Below are positions 34,086-44,114 of a stretch of 64,000 bases of DNA, one piece after another. A program made the translations under genes and the position numbers. The stretch is taken from NCBI RefSeq assembly GCF_900110855.1, contig NZ_FOFA01000009.1, positions 124,001-188,000 of the forward strand, in the 5' to 3' direction. The stretch's first letter is position 1. Each line of letters opens with the position of its first letter. The stretch is from Microlunatus flavus (GTDB taxonomy: Bacteria > Actinomycetota > Actinomycetes > Propionibacteriales > Propionibacteriaceae). The notes under the pieces are model-generated. The model searched no databases. It was not told the DNA's origin and was given only the letters and a program-made list of their open reading frames with translations.

Positions 34086-35357
34086 TCAGCGCCGGGTGGT
34101 GAGCGCGCCGATCATCGGCGCGAGCTTGGCCTGCGCCTCGGCCCACTCGGCGTCCGGGTCGGAGCCGGCGACGATGCCGCAGCCCGCGAAGAGCCGGATC
34201 GTGCGCGGGTCGGTCTCGTCGAGGATGCCGCAGCGCAGGGCGATCGCCCACTCCCCCGCACCGCTCGCGTCGGTCCAGCCGACCGGGCCGGCGTAGCGCG
34301 CGCGGTCGAGGTGCTCGAGCTCGGCGATGAGGCCGCGCGCGACGTCGGTCGGGGTGCCGCAGACGGCCGCGCTCGGGTGCAGGGCCGCAGCGAGGCTGAG
34401 CGAGGTGACGCCCGGCGCGACGGCGGCGGTGACGTCGCTGGCCAGGTGGAGCACGTTCGGCAGCTCGAGCACGTACGGCGTCTCCGGGACGTTCAGCGCG
34501 GAGCAGAAGGGCTCGAGGGCCGCGGCGACCGAGGCGACGGCGTACTCGTGCTCCTCGAGGTCCTTGCTCGAGCGGGTCAGCGCGTCGGCCCGGGCGAGGT
34601 CCGTCCGACCGTCGCCGGTGCGCTGGATCGTGCCGGCCAGGACCCGCGAGGTGGCGAGGCCCGCCTCGAGGCGGACCAGCATCTCCGGGGTCGCGCCGAC
34701 GATGCCGTCGACGAGGTAGGTCCAGCAGCGCGGGTAGGTCTCGCTGAGCCGGCCCACGAGCCACCGGGGGTCGAGGTCGGCGTCGGCCCGGGCGACGAGG
34801 TCGCGGGCGAGCACGACCTTGTCGAGCTGACCGGCGGTGATGGAGCCGACGGCCCGGGACACGGCGGCGCGCCACTGCTCCGACGTCAGCGAACCGCCCT
34901 CGAAGCGCACGCCCTCCGGCGCCGGCGGGACGGGCGTCGCGCACGGGACCGGTCGCTGCTCGTCGGCCTCGACGCCGATCTCGGTCAGCCAGGCGCGCCC
35001 GTTGCGGCGGCCCAGGACCGTGCGCGGCACCACGAGGCCCGAGCTCGCCGAGGTGTTGTCCGGGTCGAAGACGAAGCTGCCGAACGCCACCAGGCCGCTG
35101 CCCGGGACGGCGCCGTCCAGCTCGGTCTCCTCGTCGCAGGACGCCACGAGGGTGGTCCACCACTCCTCGGCGTCGGCCGGGGAGGCGGCCTTGTGCCGCA
35201 CGACCTCGCCCCACGCGACCATGCCGTCGCCGCCGCGGATCCACGCCAGGGCGTCGGTCTCGGGCAGCAGCGCCACCAGCGGTCCGGGGTCAGGGACCAC
35301 GACGGTGCGCACCCGCAGTCGCGGGGGCACCAGGGTCACCCCGGCGGGGCTGCTCAC
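34086..35357 (-). CDS. menF: Isochorismate synthase
   Basis: Converts chorismate to isochorismate, the first committed step to menaquinone (or to 2,3-dihydroxybenzoate siderophores). The 423-residue protein has the chorismate-binding signature in its second half: KVVLARDLV, SRVLAGTIQRT, SSKDLEEHEYAV, LHPSAAVCGTP and RLFAGCGIVAGSDPDAEWAE. With menD, menC, menE, menA and menG nearby and no siderophore genes, menaquinone synthesis is the likely role. GTG start, only a weak GGA upstream; TACCCT about six bases before it suggests a leaderless transcript. Confidence 0.92.
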   Translation of the reverse strand: MSSPAGVTLVPPRLRVRTVVVPDPGPLVALLPETDALAWIRGGDGMVAWGEVVRHKAASPADAEEWWTTLVASCDEETELDGAVPGSGLVAFGSFVFDPDNTSASSGLVVPRTVLGRRNGRAWLTEIGVEADEQRPVPCATPVPPAPEGVRFEGGSLTSEQWRAAVSRAVGSITAGQLDKVVLARDLVARADADLDPRWLVGRLSETYPRCWTYLVDGIVGATPEMLVRLEAGLATSRVLAGTIQRTGDGRTDLARADALTRSSKDLEEHEYAVASVAAALEPFCSALNVPETPYVLELPNVLHLASDVTAAVAPGVTSLSLAAALHPSAAVCGTPTDVARGLIAELEHLDRARYAGPVGWTDASGAGEWAIALRCGILDETDPRTIRLFAGCGIVAGSDPDAEWAEAQAKLAPMIGALTTRR

Positions 35358-35461
35358 ACGTCCAGGGTAGTGCTCGGCCTAGGGTGGTGAGTCGTGACGA
35401 ACCCCACGGCACCAGGTGACGTCGAGCGCATCCAGCGGTGCTCCTCCGTCCGGAGCGGCCG

Positions 35462-36328
35462 GTGAGCCTCGTCAGCACCCGCGCCCTGCTCGACGACGCG
35501 TACGCGCGGGGGACGGGCGTCGCCGCCCTGAACGTGATCACGCTCGAGCAGGCCGAGGGCACGGTCCTCGGGGCCGAGCAGGCCGGGCTCCCGGTCATCC
35601 TCCAGGTCAGCCAGAACGCCGCGAAGTTCCACCTCGACGACCCGGCTCCCCTGGCCGCGGCCCTCGCCGCGCTGGCCCGGGCCAGCCTCGTCGACGTCTC
35701 GCTGCACCTCGACCACGTGACCCGCACCGACCTGCTGCACCGCACGGCGGAGTGCGGCTTCAGCTCGGTGATGTTCGACGCGGGCCCGCTGCCCTACGAG
35801 GAGAACGTCGCCACCACCCGCGAGGCCGCGGCCTGGGGCCACGAGCACGGCCTGCTCGTCGAGGCCGAGCTCGGCTACGTCGGCGGCAAGGCCAGCCAGG
35901 TCGAGTCCGCGCACGGCGACGGCGTCCGCACCGACCCCGACCAGGCGCGCGAGTACGTCGCGGAGACCGGCGTGGACGCCCTCGCCGTCGCCGTCGGCAG
36001 CAAGCACGCGATGACGAGCGCGGAGGCCGAGCTCGACCTCGACCTGGTCGCCCGGCTGCGCGCGGCCGTCGACGTGCCGCTCGTCCTGCACGGTTCGTCC
36101 GGCGTGCCGCAGCCGACGATCGCCGCCGCCATCCGCGCCGGGATCACCAAGGTCAACATCGGCACGATCACCACCATCGCCTTCACCCGGCCGATCCGGG
36201 CCAAGCTCGCCGACCTGCCCGCGCTCAACGACCCGCGGCAGTACCTGGAGCCGGCCCGCAAGGCCGTCAGCGGGGTCGTCGCCGAGATGGTCGCGACCGT
36301 CGGCCTCGCCGGCACCCGCTCGTCCTGA
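35462..36328 (+). CDS. Class II ketose-bisphosphate aldolase (GatY/KbaY-FbaA family)
   Basis: Zinc-dependent aldolase, 288 residues. Zinc and catalytic residues are recognisable: the HLDHV segment, AELGYVGG with the conserved Glu, GSKHAM and the substrate loop LHGSSGVP. The length and the absence of the long C-terminal insert fit the tagatose/fructose-bisphosphate subgroup. Substrate (fructose 1,6-bisphosphate, tagatose 1,6-bisphosphate or a related sugar) cannot be settled here. The GTG has CGGAG six bases upstream. It precedes a zinc dehydrogenase gene by 48 bp, suggesting a small catabolic operon. Confidence 0.85.
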   Translation: MSLVSTRALLDDAYARGTGVAALNVITLEQAEGTVLGAEQAGLPVILQVSQNAAKFHLDDPAPLAAALAALARASLVDVSLHLDHVTRTDLLHRTAECGFSSVMFDAGPLPYEENVATTREAAAWGHEHGLLVEAELGYVGGKASQVESAHGDGVRTDPDQAREYVAETGVDALAVAVGSKHAMTSAEAELDLDLVARLRAAVDVPLVLHGSSGVPQPTIAAAIRAGITKVNIGTITTIAFTRPIRAKLADLPALNDPRQYLEPARKAVSGVVAEMVATVGLAGTRSS

Positions 36329-36376
36329 CAGCCCCACCCGAACCCTCCCGAACCACCAGAAGAGAGCGAGCCACCC

Positions 36377-37408
36377 GTGCGCGGCGTCTACCTGCCCGGC
36401 CACTCCGACGTCGACATCCGCGAGGTGCCCGACCCCCAGCCCGGTCCCGGGCAGGTGCTGCTGGCCATGAAGGCGTCGACGATCTGCGGCTCCGACATCC
36501 GCGCCATCTACCGCGAGCACCTCCAGGGCGACCCGGCGGAGATGTACCAGGACGTGGTGGCGGGCCACGAACCCGCCGGCGAGGTCGTCGCGGTCGGCCC
36601 GGACCCCGTCCGGCTCAAGGTCGGCGACCGGGTCTGCGTCTACCACATCAGCGGCTGCGGCCAGTGCGACGACTGCGTCCGCGGCTACCAGATCAGCTGC
36701 TCCTCCCCGCGCCGGGCCGCGTACGGCTGGCAGCGCGACGGCGGGCACGCCGACCTGATCCTGGCCGAGGAGCGCGACTGCGTCGTGCTGCCCGACTTCG
36801 TGACGTTCATGGACGGCGCCTGCGTCGCCTGCGGCTTCGGGACCGCGTACGAGGGGCTGCTGCGGGCGGGCGTGAGCGGGCGCGACAGCCTGGCCGTCGT
36901 CGGGCTCGGACCGGTCGGCCTGGCCGCGGGGCTGCTCGGCGGCAAGCTCGGGGCCGTCCCGCGCGTGGGCGTCGACCCGAGCCCGGAACGGCGCGCCCTG
37001 GCCCTCGAGCTGGGCGCCGTCGACACCGCGTACGCGCCCGACGAGGCGAACGGGGCGCTCGAGCTCCTGGGGGCCGGCGCGCACGTCGCCATCGACTGCT
37101 CGGGCAGCGAGCCCGGTCGCGCCACGGCGATCAGCCTGCTGCGGGCGCGCGGCCGGATGGTGCTCGTCGGCGAGGGCAACGGGATGACCGTGCCCGAGGT
37201 CAGCCCGACGCTGATCCACCCCTCGATCCAGATCATCGGGTCGTGGGTGACGAGCCTGGAGCACATGCGCGAGCTGGTCGAGCGGCTCCCGGTGTGGGAC
37301 CTGCACCCCGAGGTGGTCGTCACCGACCGCTTCGGCATCGACGACGCAGACGCCGCCTACCAGCTCGCGGCCGAGGGCCGGGCGGGCAAGGTCGCCCTGG
37401 TCCCGTGA
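36377..37408 (+). CDS. Zinc-dependent medium-chain dehydrogenase (sorbitol/alcohol dehydrogenase type)
   Basis: NAD(P)-dependent polyol or alcohol dehydrogenase, 343 residues. Catalytic zinc ligands are in STICGSD and AGHEPAG; the structural zinc motif is CGQCDDCVRGYQISC with four cysteines. The Rossmann loop VVGLGPVGLAAG is intact. GTG start. Pairing with a KbaY/FbaA-like aldolase suggests oxidation of a sugar alcohol or sugar acid before aldol cleavage, but no kinase or transporter is adjacent. Confidence 0.88.
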   Translation: MRGVYLPGHSDVDIREVPDPQPGPGQVLLAMKASTICGSDIRAIYREHLQGDPAEMYQDVVAGHEPAGEVVAVGPDPVRLKVGDRVCVYHISGCGQCDDCVRGYQISCSSPRRAAYGWQRDGGHADLILAEERDCVVLPDFVTFMDGACVACGFGTAYEGLLRAGVSGRDSLAVVGLGPVGLAAGLLGGKLGAVPRVGVDPSPERRALALELGAVDTAYAPDEANGALELLGAGAHVAIDCSGSEPGRATAISLLRARGRMVLVGEGNGMTVPEVSPTLIHPSIQIIGSWVTSLEHMRELVERLPVWDLHPEVVVTDRFGIDDADAAYQLAAEGRAGKVALVP

Positions 37409-37439
37409 CGCGGGAGGCGCAGGCGCCGACGGTCCGCCG

Positions 37440-39122
37440 TCAGCGCTTGCGCTGGCGCGACAGCGTCGCCTGCGCCTCGCGCTCGCGCTTCTGCAGGTCG
37501 AGCTGGCGCTGCGCCTCCTTCTGGCGGGCCTGCATCGACTCGGCGTCGAAGGAGTTGAAGAGCACGATCGCGGTGATCGCGGAGATCGCCAGCGACCAGA
37601 CCGGCGAGAAGCCGAGCAGCATCGGCGCGGTCGCGAGCAGGCAGACGTCGAAGCCCCGGAAGAGGTTTGTGACCAGGCCCGGCGGAAGCGCACCGGCCTG
37701 GGTCGACACCATCGGCTTGCTGAAGTCGACGCCCTTGGCCTGCGTCCAACGGATCGCGGCGAGCAGGCCGGCCGCGGCGGTCGCCACCGCCATCAGCGAC
37801 GCGTCGCCGAACGGACGGCTCACCGAACCGCCCGCCACGCCGACGAACGCCGGCCCGACGAGCACGGCCCAGACGGCGGCGAGGATGGCGGGCGCCGTCA
37901 CCACGGCGAGCTTGATCTGCGGCGTCGAGAAGGGCAGGCAGCGCGCGAGGCCGCCGGTACGGGTCAGGACGCGCAGCCCGTTGAGCATGGGCACCGTCGC
38001 GCCGAACAGCGCCAGCGCGCCGAACACCGGCGTCACCGCACTCATCCCCAGGGCCTCGGACGCGTAGGGGACGACGAGGGTCCCGGCCCAGGCGATCAGC
38101 GGCTGGGGGAAGCGGCGCAGCCGCTGCCACTCGCGCCACGTCAGGGCCTGCAGCCCCTCGCCGTGACCGCGCTTGGGCGTGACGTGCCCGATCTCCATGG
38201 TGCGGCGCTGCACGACGATGTCGCGCGCCAGGCCGACGTCGAGGGCGAAGAAGGCGCCGGAGATCCCCTTGACCAGGGAACCGCCGCTGACCAGGCGCGT
38301 ACGCCGGATCGACGAGAGCCGCCGGGCGGCCAGCGCCGTGGCCACGAGGAGCAGGACGACGGCGATCCCCGCGACGACCGTGCCGATCTCGGTGCCGAGC
38401 GTGGTGGACAGCCGCAGGGTGAACCAGTTGGCGGCCACGCCGACCACGCCGAGCAGCGCGACGACGCCGAGCAGGCCGAAGACGAAGGACGCCGCGCGGC
38501 TGAGCCGGTGCCGCTCGTGGCCCTGCTGGGCGGCGGCGGCGGCCACCGCGGCGGACGCGGAGAGCCCGGTGGCGACGGCCCAGACGGCCGACTCGAGCCC
38601 GGTCGAGCCGGTGAGCAGCGAGATGAGGCCGCCGATCAGGGCGCCGCCCACGAGCGCGCCGGCGAGGGCCGCCACGAGCCGGGGCCGCAGCAGGCGGGAC
38701 CGCGAGATCGGCGCGTCGAGCAGCCAGAAGCCCTCCGCGGCGGACGCGAGCACGGGACCGAACAGCCGCGCCACCGCCAGCGCCGTGGCGACGGCGGCGA
38801 GCACCGCCGCCCAGGGCAGCAGGGCGCGGGCCGACAGGCAGGAGGCGCTGTCGCACGCGGCCACGACCCGCTGGGCCTTGAGGATGACGTTGACCGTCAT
38901 GGCCCCGATCATCAGCGCGGCGATGACCGCGACGTACGCGTCGCTCAGGGCCTGGCCGACGTTGCGCGTGGCGCGTCCGCGGCGCCAGTCCTTCATCAGC
39001 CCGCGCAGCTCGCGCGGGGACGCGGCGGGCAGCACCTGGACCGGTGTCGGGTCGACGGCGTCGGTCCCGTCCGGGCCGTGGGAGTCGTCGGAGGGCACCG
39101 AGGGCACGGAGGCGGTGCTCAT
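37440..39122 (-). CDS. ABC exporter-type integral membrane protein (DUF6297-like)
   Basis: 560 residues with about 12 hydrophobic segments, a cytoplasmic N-terminal tail of about 60 residues and a C-terminal basic, Gln/Arg-rich coiled-coil-like tail (ESMQARQKEAQRQLDLQKRE). I recognise the sequence only as the actinobacterial family found next to a small ABC ATPase, annotated DUF6297. Its gene begins seven bases after the ATPase stop, so it is presumably the permease of that ATPase. Substrate unknown. Confidence 0.75.
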   Translation of the reverse strand: MSTASVPSVPSDDSHGPDGTDAVDPTPVQVLPAASPRELRGLMKDWRRGRATRNVGQALSDAYVAVIAALMIGAMTVNVILKAQRVVAACDSASCLSARALLPWAAVLAAVATALAVARLFGPVLASAAEGFWLLDAPISRSRLLRPRLVAALAGALVGGALIGGLISLLTGSTGLESAVWAVATGLSASAAVAAAAAQQGHERHRLSRAASFVFGLLGVVALLGVVGVAANWFTLRLSTTLGTEIGTVVAGIAVVLLLVATALAARRLSSIRRTRLVSGGSLVKGISGAFFALDVGLARDIVVQRRTMEIGHVTPKRGHGEGLQALTWREWQRLRRFPQPLIAWAGTLVVPYASEALGMSAVTPVFGALALFGATVPMLNGLRVLTRTGGLARCLPFSTPQIKLAVVTAPAILAAVWAVLVGPAFVGVAGGSVSRPFGDASLMAVATAAAGLLAAIRWTQAKGVDFSKPMVSTQAGALPPGLVTNLFRGFDVCLLATAPMLLGFSPVWSLAISAITAIVLFNSFDAESMQARQKEAQRQLDLQKREREAQATLSRQRKR

Positions 39123-39129
39123 GCCGCGC

Positions 39130-39774
39130 TCATCCGCGCGGCGCCCCGAGCGTGACGACGCGGGTCGCGACGCTCTCCACCAGGGTCGGCTCGTGGCTGG
39201 CGAAGACGATCGCCAGGCCCTGCTGGCGCTCGGCCTGGAGCCGGCGCGACAGCCAGCCCACGCCCTCGGTGTCGAGGCGCTGCTCGGGCTCGTCGAGGAT
39301 CAGGAGCCGGCGCGGGCGGACGAACGCGGTGGCCAGCGCCAGGCGGCGGCGCTGACCGGAGGACAGCGTGCCGGGCAGCTGACCCGACTGCGGCACGAGC
39401 TGCACCTCCTCGAGCACCTCGTCGACCTGCGCGTCGGGGTCGGTGATGCCGTGGGCGCGGGCCAGCAGGTCGAGGTGCTCCACGACCGACAGGTCGGGGA
39501 AGAAGTCGAGGTCGTCGATCACCGTCGCGACGTCGCGGCGGACCTGCGGGTTGGTCTCCGACATCGGGTTGCCGCAGACCTCGATCGTGCCGTCGTCGGG
39601 CCGGTCGGCGCCGACCAGGCAGCGCAGCAGGGTCGACTTGCCCGCGCCGTTGCGCCCGGTCAGCGCGATCGCCTCGCCCGCGCGCACCTCGAGGTTGAAC
39701 TTGTCGAAGATGGTGTTCGGGCCGAAGGCACGGCGCAGCCCGGACACCTTGAGCACGGTCGCGCGTTTGGCCAC
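39130..39774 (-). CDS. ABC transporter ATP-binding protein
   Basis: Compact 214-residue ATPase. Walker A GRNGAGKSTLLR, signature LSSGQRRRLALA (Gly-Gly of the usual LSGGQ replaced by Ser-Gly), Walker B RLLILDEPEQRLD and switch His in FASHEP. It is upstream of and cotranscribed with the DUF6297-like membrane protein. The GTG start lacks a clear ribosome-binding site; another GTG six codons downstream is possible. Confidence 0.88.
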   Translation of the reverse strand: MAKRATVLKVSGLRRAFGPNTIFDKFNLEVRAGEAIALTGRNGAGKSTLLRCLVGADRPDDGTIEVCGNPMSETNPQVRRDVATVIDDLDFFPDLSVVEHLDLLARAHGITDPDAQVDEVLEEVQLVPQSGQLPGTLSSGQRRRLALATAFVRPRRLLILDEPEQRLDTEGVGWLSRRLQAERQQGLAIVFASHEPTLVESVATRVVTLGAPRG

Positions 39775-39969
39775 CGGAGAAGTGTGCCTCACCGCGGGCG
39801 TCGACCAATCCCTCTGCACAGCGCCTCCGAACCACCCTCGACGAGCCGGACGAGGTGCCCGGTCGTGCGCCCTGGAGCAGAGCCCGGAGAAAAGAGGTGG
39901 AGCGTGTCCGCACTGCTGGTCGCCCCGCCGCTCCGCCTCACCCGGGTGCGCAGCAGGTACGGTCACCGG

Positions 39970-40620
39970 ATGGACCCCCAGGCCGTGCCCGCCGAGCCGG
40001 CGCGGTCCGGCCCGACGGTCGACGCGGCCGGGGACGCGGCGCAGGCCCAGCAGCGCGCCCAGCGCGCGCAGGAGGCCGCGCGGCTGGTCACCCTGCTGCA
40101 CGAGGTCGCCGCCGGGGACGCCGACGCGTTCGCCCGCCTCTACGACGCGACCTCGACGCGAACGTTCGGCGTGGTGTGGCGGGTGCTCCGGTCGAGCGAC
40201 CACGCCGCCGAGGTGACCCAGGAGGTCTACACCGAGGTGTGGCGCCAGGCCGCGCGCTTCGACGCGAGCAAGGGCTCGGTGAGCGCCTGGATCACGACGA
40301 TGGCCCACCGCCGCGCGATCGACCGGGTGCGTGCCGTGACCAGCGAGGTCGCCCGGGACGAGCACTACGCCCTCACCGAGGTCGGCCGCGAGGTCGACCA
40401 CGTCTGGGAGGACGTGTCCGAGCATCTCGACGCCGAACGCGTACGGGACGGGCTCGCCCGGCTGAGCGCCGTCCAGCGCGAGGCGCTGACGCTGGCCTAC
40501 TTCGGCGGGCTGACCCAGAGCCAGGTCGCCGAGCGCCTGCGGCTGCCCCTCGGCACGGTCAAGACACGCATGCGCGACGGGCTCGCGAGCCTGCGCAAGG
40601 TCCTGGTGGTGGAGCCGTGA
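39970..40620 (+). CDS. sigK: ECF RNA polymerase sigma factor, SigK type
   Basis: 216 residues with region 2 (FARLYDATSTRTFGVVWRVL, then AAEVTQEVYTEVWRQ) and region 4 (LSAVQREALTLAYFGGLTQS, QVAERLRLPLGTVKTRMRDG). About 40 Ala/Gln-rich residues precede region 2. The adjacent RskA-type anti-sigma gene overlaps its stop by four bases, the arrangement known for SigK-RskA, where the sigma factor is held until regulated proteolysis. The target promoter cannot be read here. Confidence 0.87.
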   Translation: MDPQAVPAEPARSGPTVDAAGDAAQAQQRAQRAQEAARLVTLLHEVAAGDADAFARLYDATSTRTFGVVWRVLRSSDHAAEVTQEVYTEVWRQAARFDASKGSVSAWITTMAHRRAIDRVRAVTSEVARDEHYALTEVGREVDHVWEDVSEHLDAERVRDGLARLSAVQREALTLAYFGGLTQSQVAERLRLPLGTVKTRMRDGLASLRKVLVVEP

Positions 40621-41462
40621 GCGACCACGACGACGCCGCCGCGTACGCCCTCGACGCCCTCGACGCGGCCGAGCGCGCACAGTTCGAGGAGCACCTGGCC
40701 GGGTGCGCGCAGTGCCGGGACGAGGTCGCCGAGCTGCACGAGGCCGCGGCCGCCCTGGTGCTCGCCGAGCCGGTCCCGCTCCCGCCGCCGTCGCTGCGGG
40801 CCTCGGTCCTCGACGCGATCACCGGCGTCGAGCAGCTGCCGCCGCTGGCCGCCCCCACCGCCACGGGCTCCGTCCCGAGCGCCTTCCCCGCCGCCCCCGC
40901 CGTGGCCGCCGCGACCTCCGCGGCTCCTCGCCGCGCGCTGGAGCCGGTCGCCGACCCGGTGGTCGACGAGCTGGCCCTGCGCCGCGCGAGCCGCCGCGCC
41001 CGCGCGCTGTCCGTGCTCGTCGCGGCCGTGACGGTCGTCGCGCTCGCGCTCGGCTTCACCGTGTGGGGGCTGGTGCGCCAGCAGGAGCCGCCGGTGGCCG
41101 GGCCGGCCCCGACCGTGACGGTCCCTCAGGTCGACCCGTCGCTGCTGGCCGCACCCGACGCCCGGATCTACGCCACCACGGTCAACGGGGCCGCCGCGTC
41201 CTTCGTGGTCTCCAAGAGCCTGAACCGCGCCGCCTTCGTGAGCAGCGACCTGCCCTCGGCCGGCGCCGGGAACGTGTTCCACCTGTGGACCCTCAAGGGC
41301 AAGACGGTGCGACCGGACGCGGTCTTCTCCACCAGCGGCCAGACCGCGGCGGAGTTCACCGGCCCGGTCGACGACTCCACCAACCTGGCGATCAACGTCG
41401 AGCCGGCCGGTACGTCGCCGCAGACCCCGACCACCCCGGTCCTGGGGATCGTCGAGATCTGA
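40617..41462 (+). CDS. rskA: Zinc-binding transmembrane anti-sigma factor (RskA type)
   Basis: 281 residues. The cytosolic anti-sigma domain carries the zinc motif His26-x3-Cys30-x2-Cys33 ([10 protein letters not shown]). An Ala/Pro-rich linker leads to one transmembrane helix at about 130-150, and the extracytoplasmic RskA domain follows ([18 protein letters not shown], ending LGIVEI). It should sequester the upstream sigma factor. GTG start within the sigma factor stop. Confidence 0.88.
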   Translation: MSDHDDAAAYALDALDAAERAQFEEHLAGCAQCRDEVAELHEAAAALVLAEPVPLPPPSLRASVLDAITGVEQLPPLAAPTATGSVPSAFPAAPAVAAATSAAPRRALEPVADPVVDELALRRASRRARALSVLVAAVTVVALALGFTVWGLVRQQEPPVAGPAPTVTVPQVDPSLLAAPDARIYATTVNGAAASFVVSKSLNRAAFVSSDLPSAGAGNVFHLWTLKGKTVRPDAVFSTSGQTAAEFTGPVDDSTNLAINVEPAGTSPQTPTTPVLGIVEI

Positions 41463-41532
41463 CCCGGCGGGCCGCCGGCCGGCGCCACCGCGCCGCACGG
41501 AACTGTCGGTGGCCCGTGGAAGAGTTCCTCCC

Positions 41533-42258
41533 ATGGCCGACGACGCGCACGCACCTGCAGGCCGGGCGGGGGCCCGGGCCACCCTGGCGAAGCGCCGCGC
41601 CGACGTCGCGACCATGTTCGACCACGTCGCTGAGCGCTACGACCTCGCCAACGACGTGCTCTCCCTCGGGCAGGACCGGGCCTGGCGTCGCGCCGTGCTC
41701 GAGGCCGTCGGCGCGCGCCCGGGCGAGCGGGTCCTCGACCTCGCCGCCGGGACGGGCACGTCCAGCGAACCCTTCGCCGCCGCCGGGGCGACGGTCGTCC
41801 CGACCGACCTCTCGCTCGGGATGCTCAGGGTGGGCAAGCAGCGACGCCCGGCCCTGTCCTTCGTGGCGGCCGACGCCCTGCAGCTGCCGTACGCGGACGC
41901 CTCCTTCGACGCCGTCACCATCTCCTTCGGCCTGCGCAACGTCGAGGACACCCAGGCCGCGCTGGCGGAGATGCGGCGGGTGACCCGGCCGGGCGGTCGG
42001 CTCGTCGTCTGCGAGTTCTCCGCGCCGGTCTGGGCGCCGTTCCGGGTGGTCTACACGGAATACCTGATGGCGGCGCTGCCCAGGATCGCCCGGGCGGTCT
42101 CGTCCAACCCGGCGGCCTACGTCTACCTCGCCGAGTCGATCCGGGCCTGGCCCGACCAGGTCCACCTCGCCGAGCGGATCGGCGCCGCAGGCTGGCGCGA
42201 CGTCGCGTGGCGCAACCTGACCGGCGGCGTCGTGGCCCTGCACCGGGCCGTGCGGTGA
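41533..42258 (+). CDS. menG: Demethylmenaquinone methyltransferase
   Basis: S-adenosylmethionine-dependent C-methylation of demethylmenaquinone, the last ring step. 241 residues with the UbiE/MenG signatures [25 protein letters not shown] and [29 protein letters not shown], and SAM-binding [11 protein letters not shown]. The ATG at 41533 has GGAAGAG eight bases upstream. It overlaps the nuclease gene by four bases. Confidence 0.95.
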   Translation: MADDAHAPAGRAGARATLAKRRADVATMFDHVAERYDLANDVLSLGQDRAWRRAVLEAVGARPGERVLDLAAGTGTSSEPFAAAGATVVPTDLSLGMLRVGKQRRPALSFVAADALQLPYADASFDAVTISFGLRNVEDTQAALAEMRRVTRPGGRLVVCEFSAPVWAPFRVVYTEYLMAALPRIARAVSSNPAAYVYLAESIRAWPDQVHLAERIGAAGWRDVAWRNLTGGVVALHRAVR

Positions 42259-44072
42259 CGGCGTACGCGGGGTCCCCGCCCGCCGTCGAGCCGGTGGACG
42301 CTCCCGACGGGCCCGAGGTGCCCGAGCTGACCGAGGCCGCCCGCCCGGTGCTGCTCGGCGCCCGCGCCGCCCGCAGCTGCCCGGTCAAGACCCAGCACCG
42401 TTTCACCCCGGGCAGCGAGGTGCCGCCGTCACCTCCGGCCGCGTTCGACGACCCGGCCGCGCTGCGCGCCGAGGCCGTGCGCCGGCACCGCAGCGTGCTG
42501 CTCGAGCAGCTCATCGAGGAGTGCGAGGGCCGCGTCGTCGACCTGCGCCTGCTCGCCGCCGACGGGCCCGAGGTCCAGGCGGCGGCCACGCGCCAGGCGC
42601 TCGCCGACGGCGTGGACGTGGTCGTCGGCGGCCTGCTGCCGCCCGACCGCGCCGGGCACCGCACGGGCAGCCCCGATCTGCTCGTGCGCGGTGCGGACCG
42701 GGCCGACGGCCGGGCGACCTACCACCCCGCCCTCGTGGTGTGGCACCACGTCCTGGCCCCTGTCCCGCCGCGCGCCGACGGCGCTCCGGCGACGGGCCCC
42801 GGCCTGGCCTGGACGCCCTTCGCGCAGCCGGGTCCCGCCCGCGTGCGGCGCCGCGAGGACGTGGCCCTGCGGCTGCGGTCCGAGGAACGTGACCTGCGCG
42901 AGCTCGCCCACCACCACCGGCTCCTCGAGGCGGCCGGCTTCGCCGGCACGACGGCGTGGGGCGGCCTGGTCGGCACCGACCCGGCCAGCCGGGCGGAGCG
43001 CACGGTCATCTGGTGCGACCTCGCGGAGCCGATGCTGCGCACGTACGACCCGGAGGTCGAGGGCCGCTACCGGTTCGAGCCCGCCCTCCAGCGCTACGAC
43101 GCCGCCTTCGCCCGTCGGGTGGCGGTCGCCGAGGCGGCGCGGCGCGGCGAGCCCCTGCTCGAGCCCGTCGTCGTGCGCGAGTGCGCCGGCTGCGCGTGGT
43201 GGCCGCGGTGCCGCCCCCGGCTGGACGACGACGACGTCAGCCTGCGGATCGACCGCGGCGCCCTCGACCGGCAGGAGGTCGAGGCCCTCCGCTCCCTCCG
43301 GGCCGGGACCGTGCACGCCCTCGCCACCGCCGACGTCGACGACCTGCTGTCCCGCTACCTCCCGCTGGTGCCGCACCGGAGCCACGCCGACGACCGGCTG
43401 CGCACGGCCGTGCGGCGGGCCCGGCTGCTCGAGAGCGGCGTCGGGTTCGTGCGGGAGACGTCGGGGCCCATCGAGGTCCCGTCGGCGAGCGTCGAGGTCG
43501 ACCTCGACATCGAGAGCTCGGCCGACGGCCGCGTCTACCTGTGGGGCTTCTGGGTGGAACGCCCGGACCGGCCCGGCGAGGGGCACTACCGGGCCTTCGC
43601 CGCGTTCCGCGACCTCGACGAGCAGGCCGAGACCACGCTGGCGGTGGAGGCGTTCACCTGGTTGCGCGACCTCGTCGAGGCGGAGACCGCGGCCGGCGGC
43701 GGCGTGGCCGTCTACCACTACAGCAGCTACGAGCCGAGCCAGATCGACGCGCTGGCCAAGCGTTCCGGGGAGCCCGTCCTCGGGTGGGCGTCGGCGTACG
43801 CGCGCGAGGGGTTCGTCGACCTGCTGGACGTCGTCAAGGCGCACTGGTTCGGGGTGGGCGGCCTCGGCCTCAAGCTTGTGGCCGCGCACGCCGGCTTCTC
43901 CTGGCGCGACGACGACCCCGGCGGCCTGAACTCGCAGCGCTGGTTCGCCGACGCGGTCCACGGTCCCGACGAGGACGTCCGCGCGGCGGCGACGGCCCGC
44001 GTCCTCGCGTACAACGAGGACGACGTCCTCGCCACCCGCCACGTCCGGGCCTGGCTCCGCGCGGCCCGCTGA
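42255..44072 (+). CDS. TM0106-type RecB-like/RNase H-like putative nuclease
   Basis: 605 residues. The N-terminal half matches the RecB-type PD-(D/E)XK domain of the TM0106 family (GSPDLLVR), with a cysteine cluster [10 protein letters not shown] typical of 4Fe-4S RecB-family enzymes. The C-terminal half is a YprB-type RNase H-like domain with EVDLDIES as first metal motif and [15 protein letters not shown] near the end. The lysine expected after the second strand is not evident ([10 protein letters not shown]), so the first active site may be altered. Function is unknown; coupling to menG by GTGA overlap is probably incidental. Confidence 0.85.
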   Translation: MTAYAGSPPAVEPVDAPDGPEVPELTEAARPVLLGARAARSCPVKTQHRFTPGSEVPPSPPAAFDDPAALRAEAVRRHRSVLLEQLIEECEGRVVDLRLLAADGPEVQAAATRQALADGVDVVVGGLLPPDRAGHRTGSPDLLVRGADRADGRATYHPALVVWHHVLAPVPPRADGAPATGPGLAWTPFAQPGPARVRRREDVALRLRSEERDLRELAHHHRLLEAAGFAGTTAWGGLVGTDPASRAERTVIWCDLAEPMLRTYDPEVEGRYRFEPALQRYDAAFARRVAVAEAARRGEPLLEPVVVRECAGCAWWPRCRPRLDDDDVSLRIDRGALDRQEVEALRSLRAGTVHALATADVDDLLSRYLPLVPHRSHADDRLRTAVRRARLLESGVGFVRETSGPIEVPSASVEVDLDIESSADGRVYLWGFWVERPDRPGEGHYRAFAAFRDLDEQAETTLAVEAFTWLRDLVEAETAAGGGVAVYHYSSYEPSQIDALAKRSGEPVLGWASAYAREGFVDLLDVVKAHWFGVGGLGLKLVAAHAGFSWRDDDPGGLNSQRWFADAVHGPDEDVRAAATARVLAYNEDDVLATRHVRAWLRAAR

Positions 44073-44114
44073 GGACCCCGCCGGTCCGGCGCGCCGCTCG
44101 CTGACGGAGAGGGG

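Noticed and set aside
39970-41462. Assigning the sigma/anti-sigma pair a specific target regulon
   Set aside because: No upstream sequence in the window clearly matches a known SigK promoter pattern.
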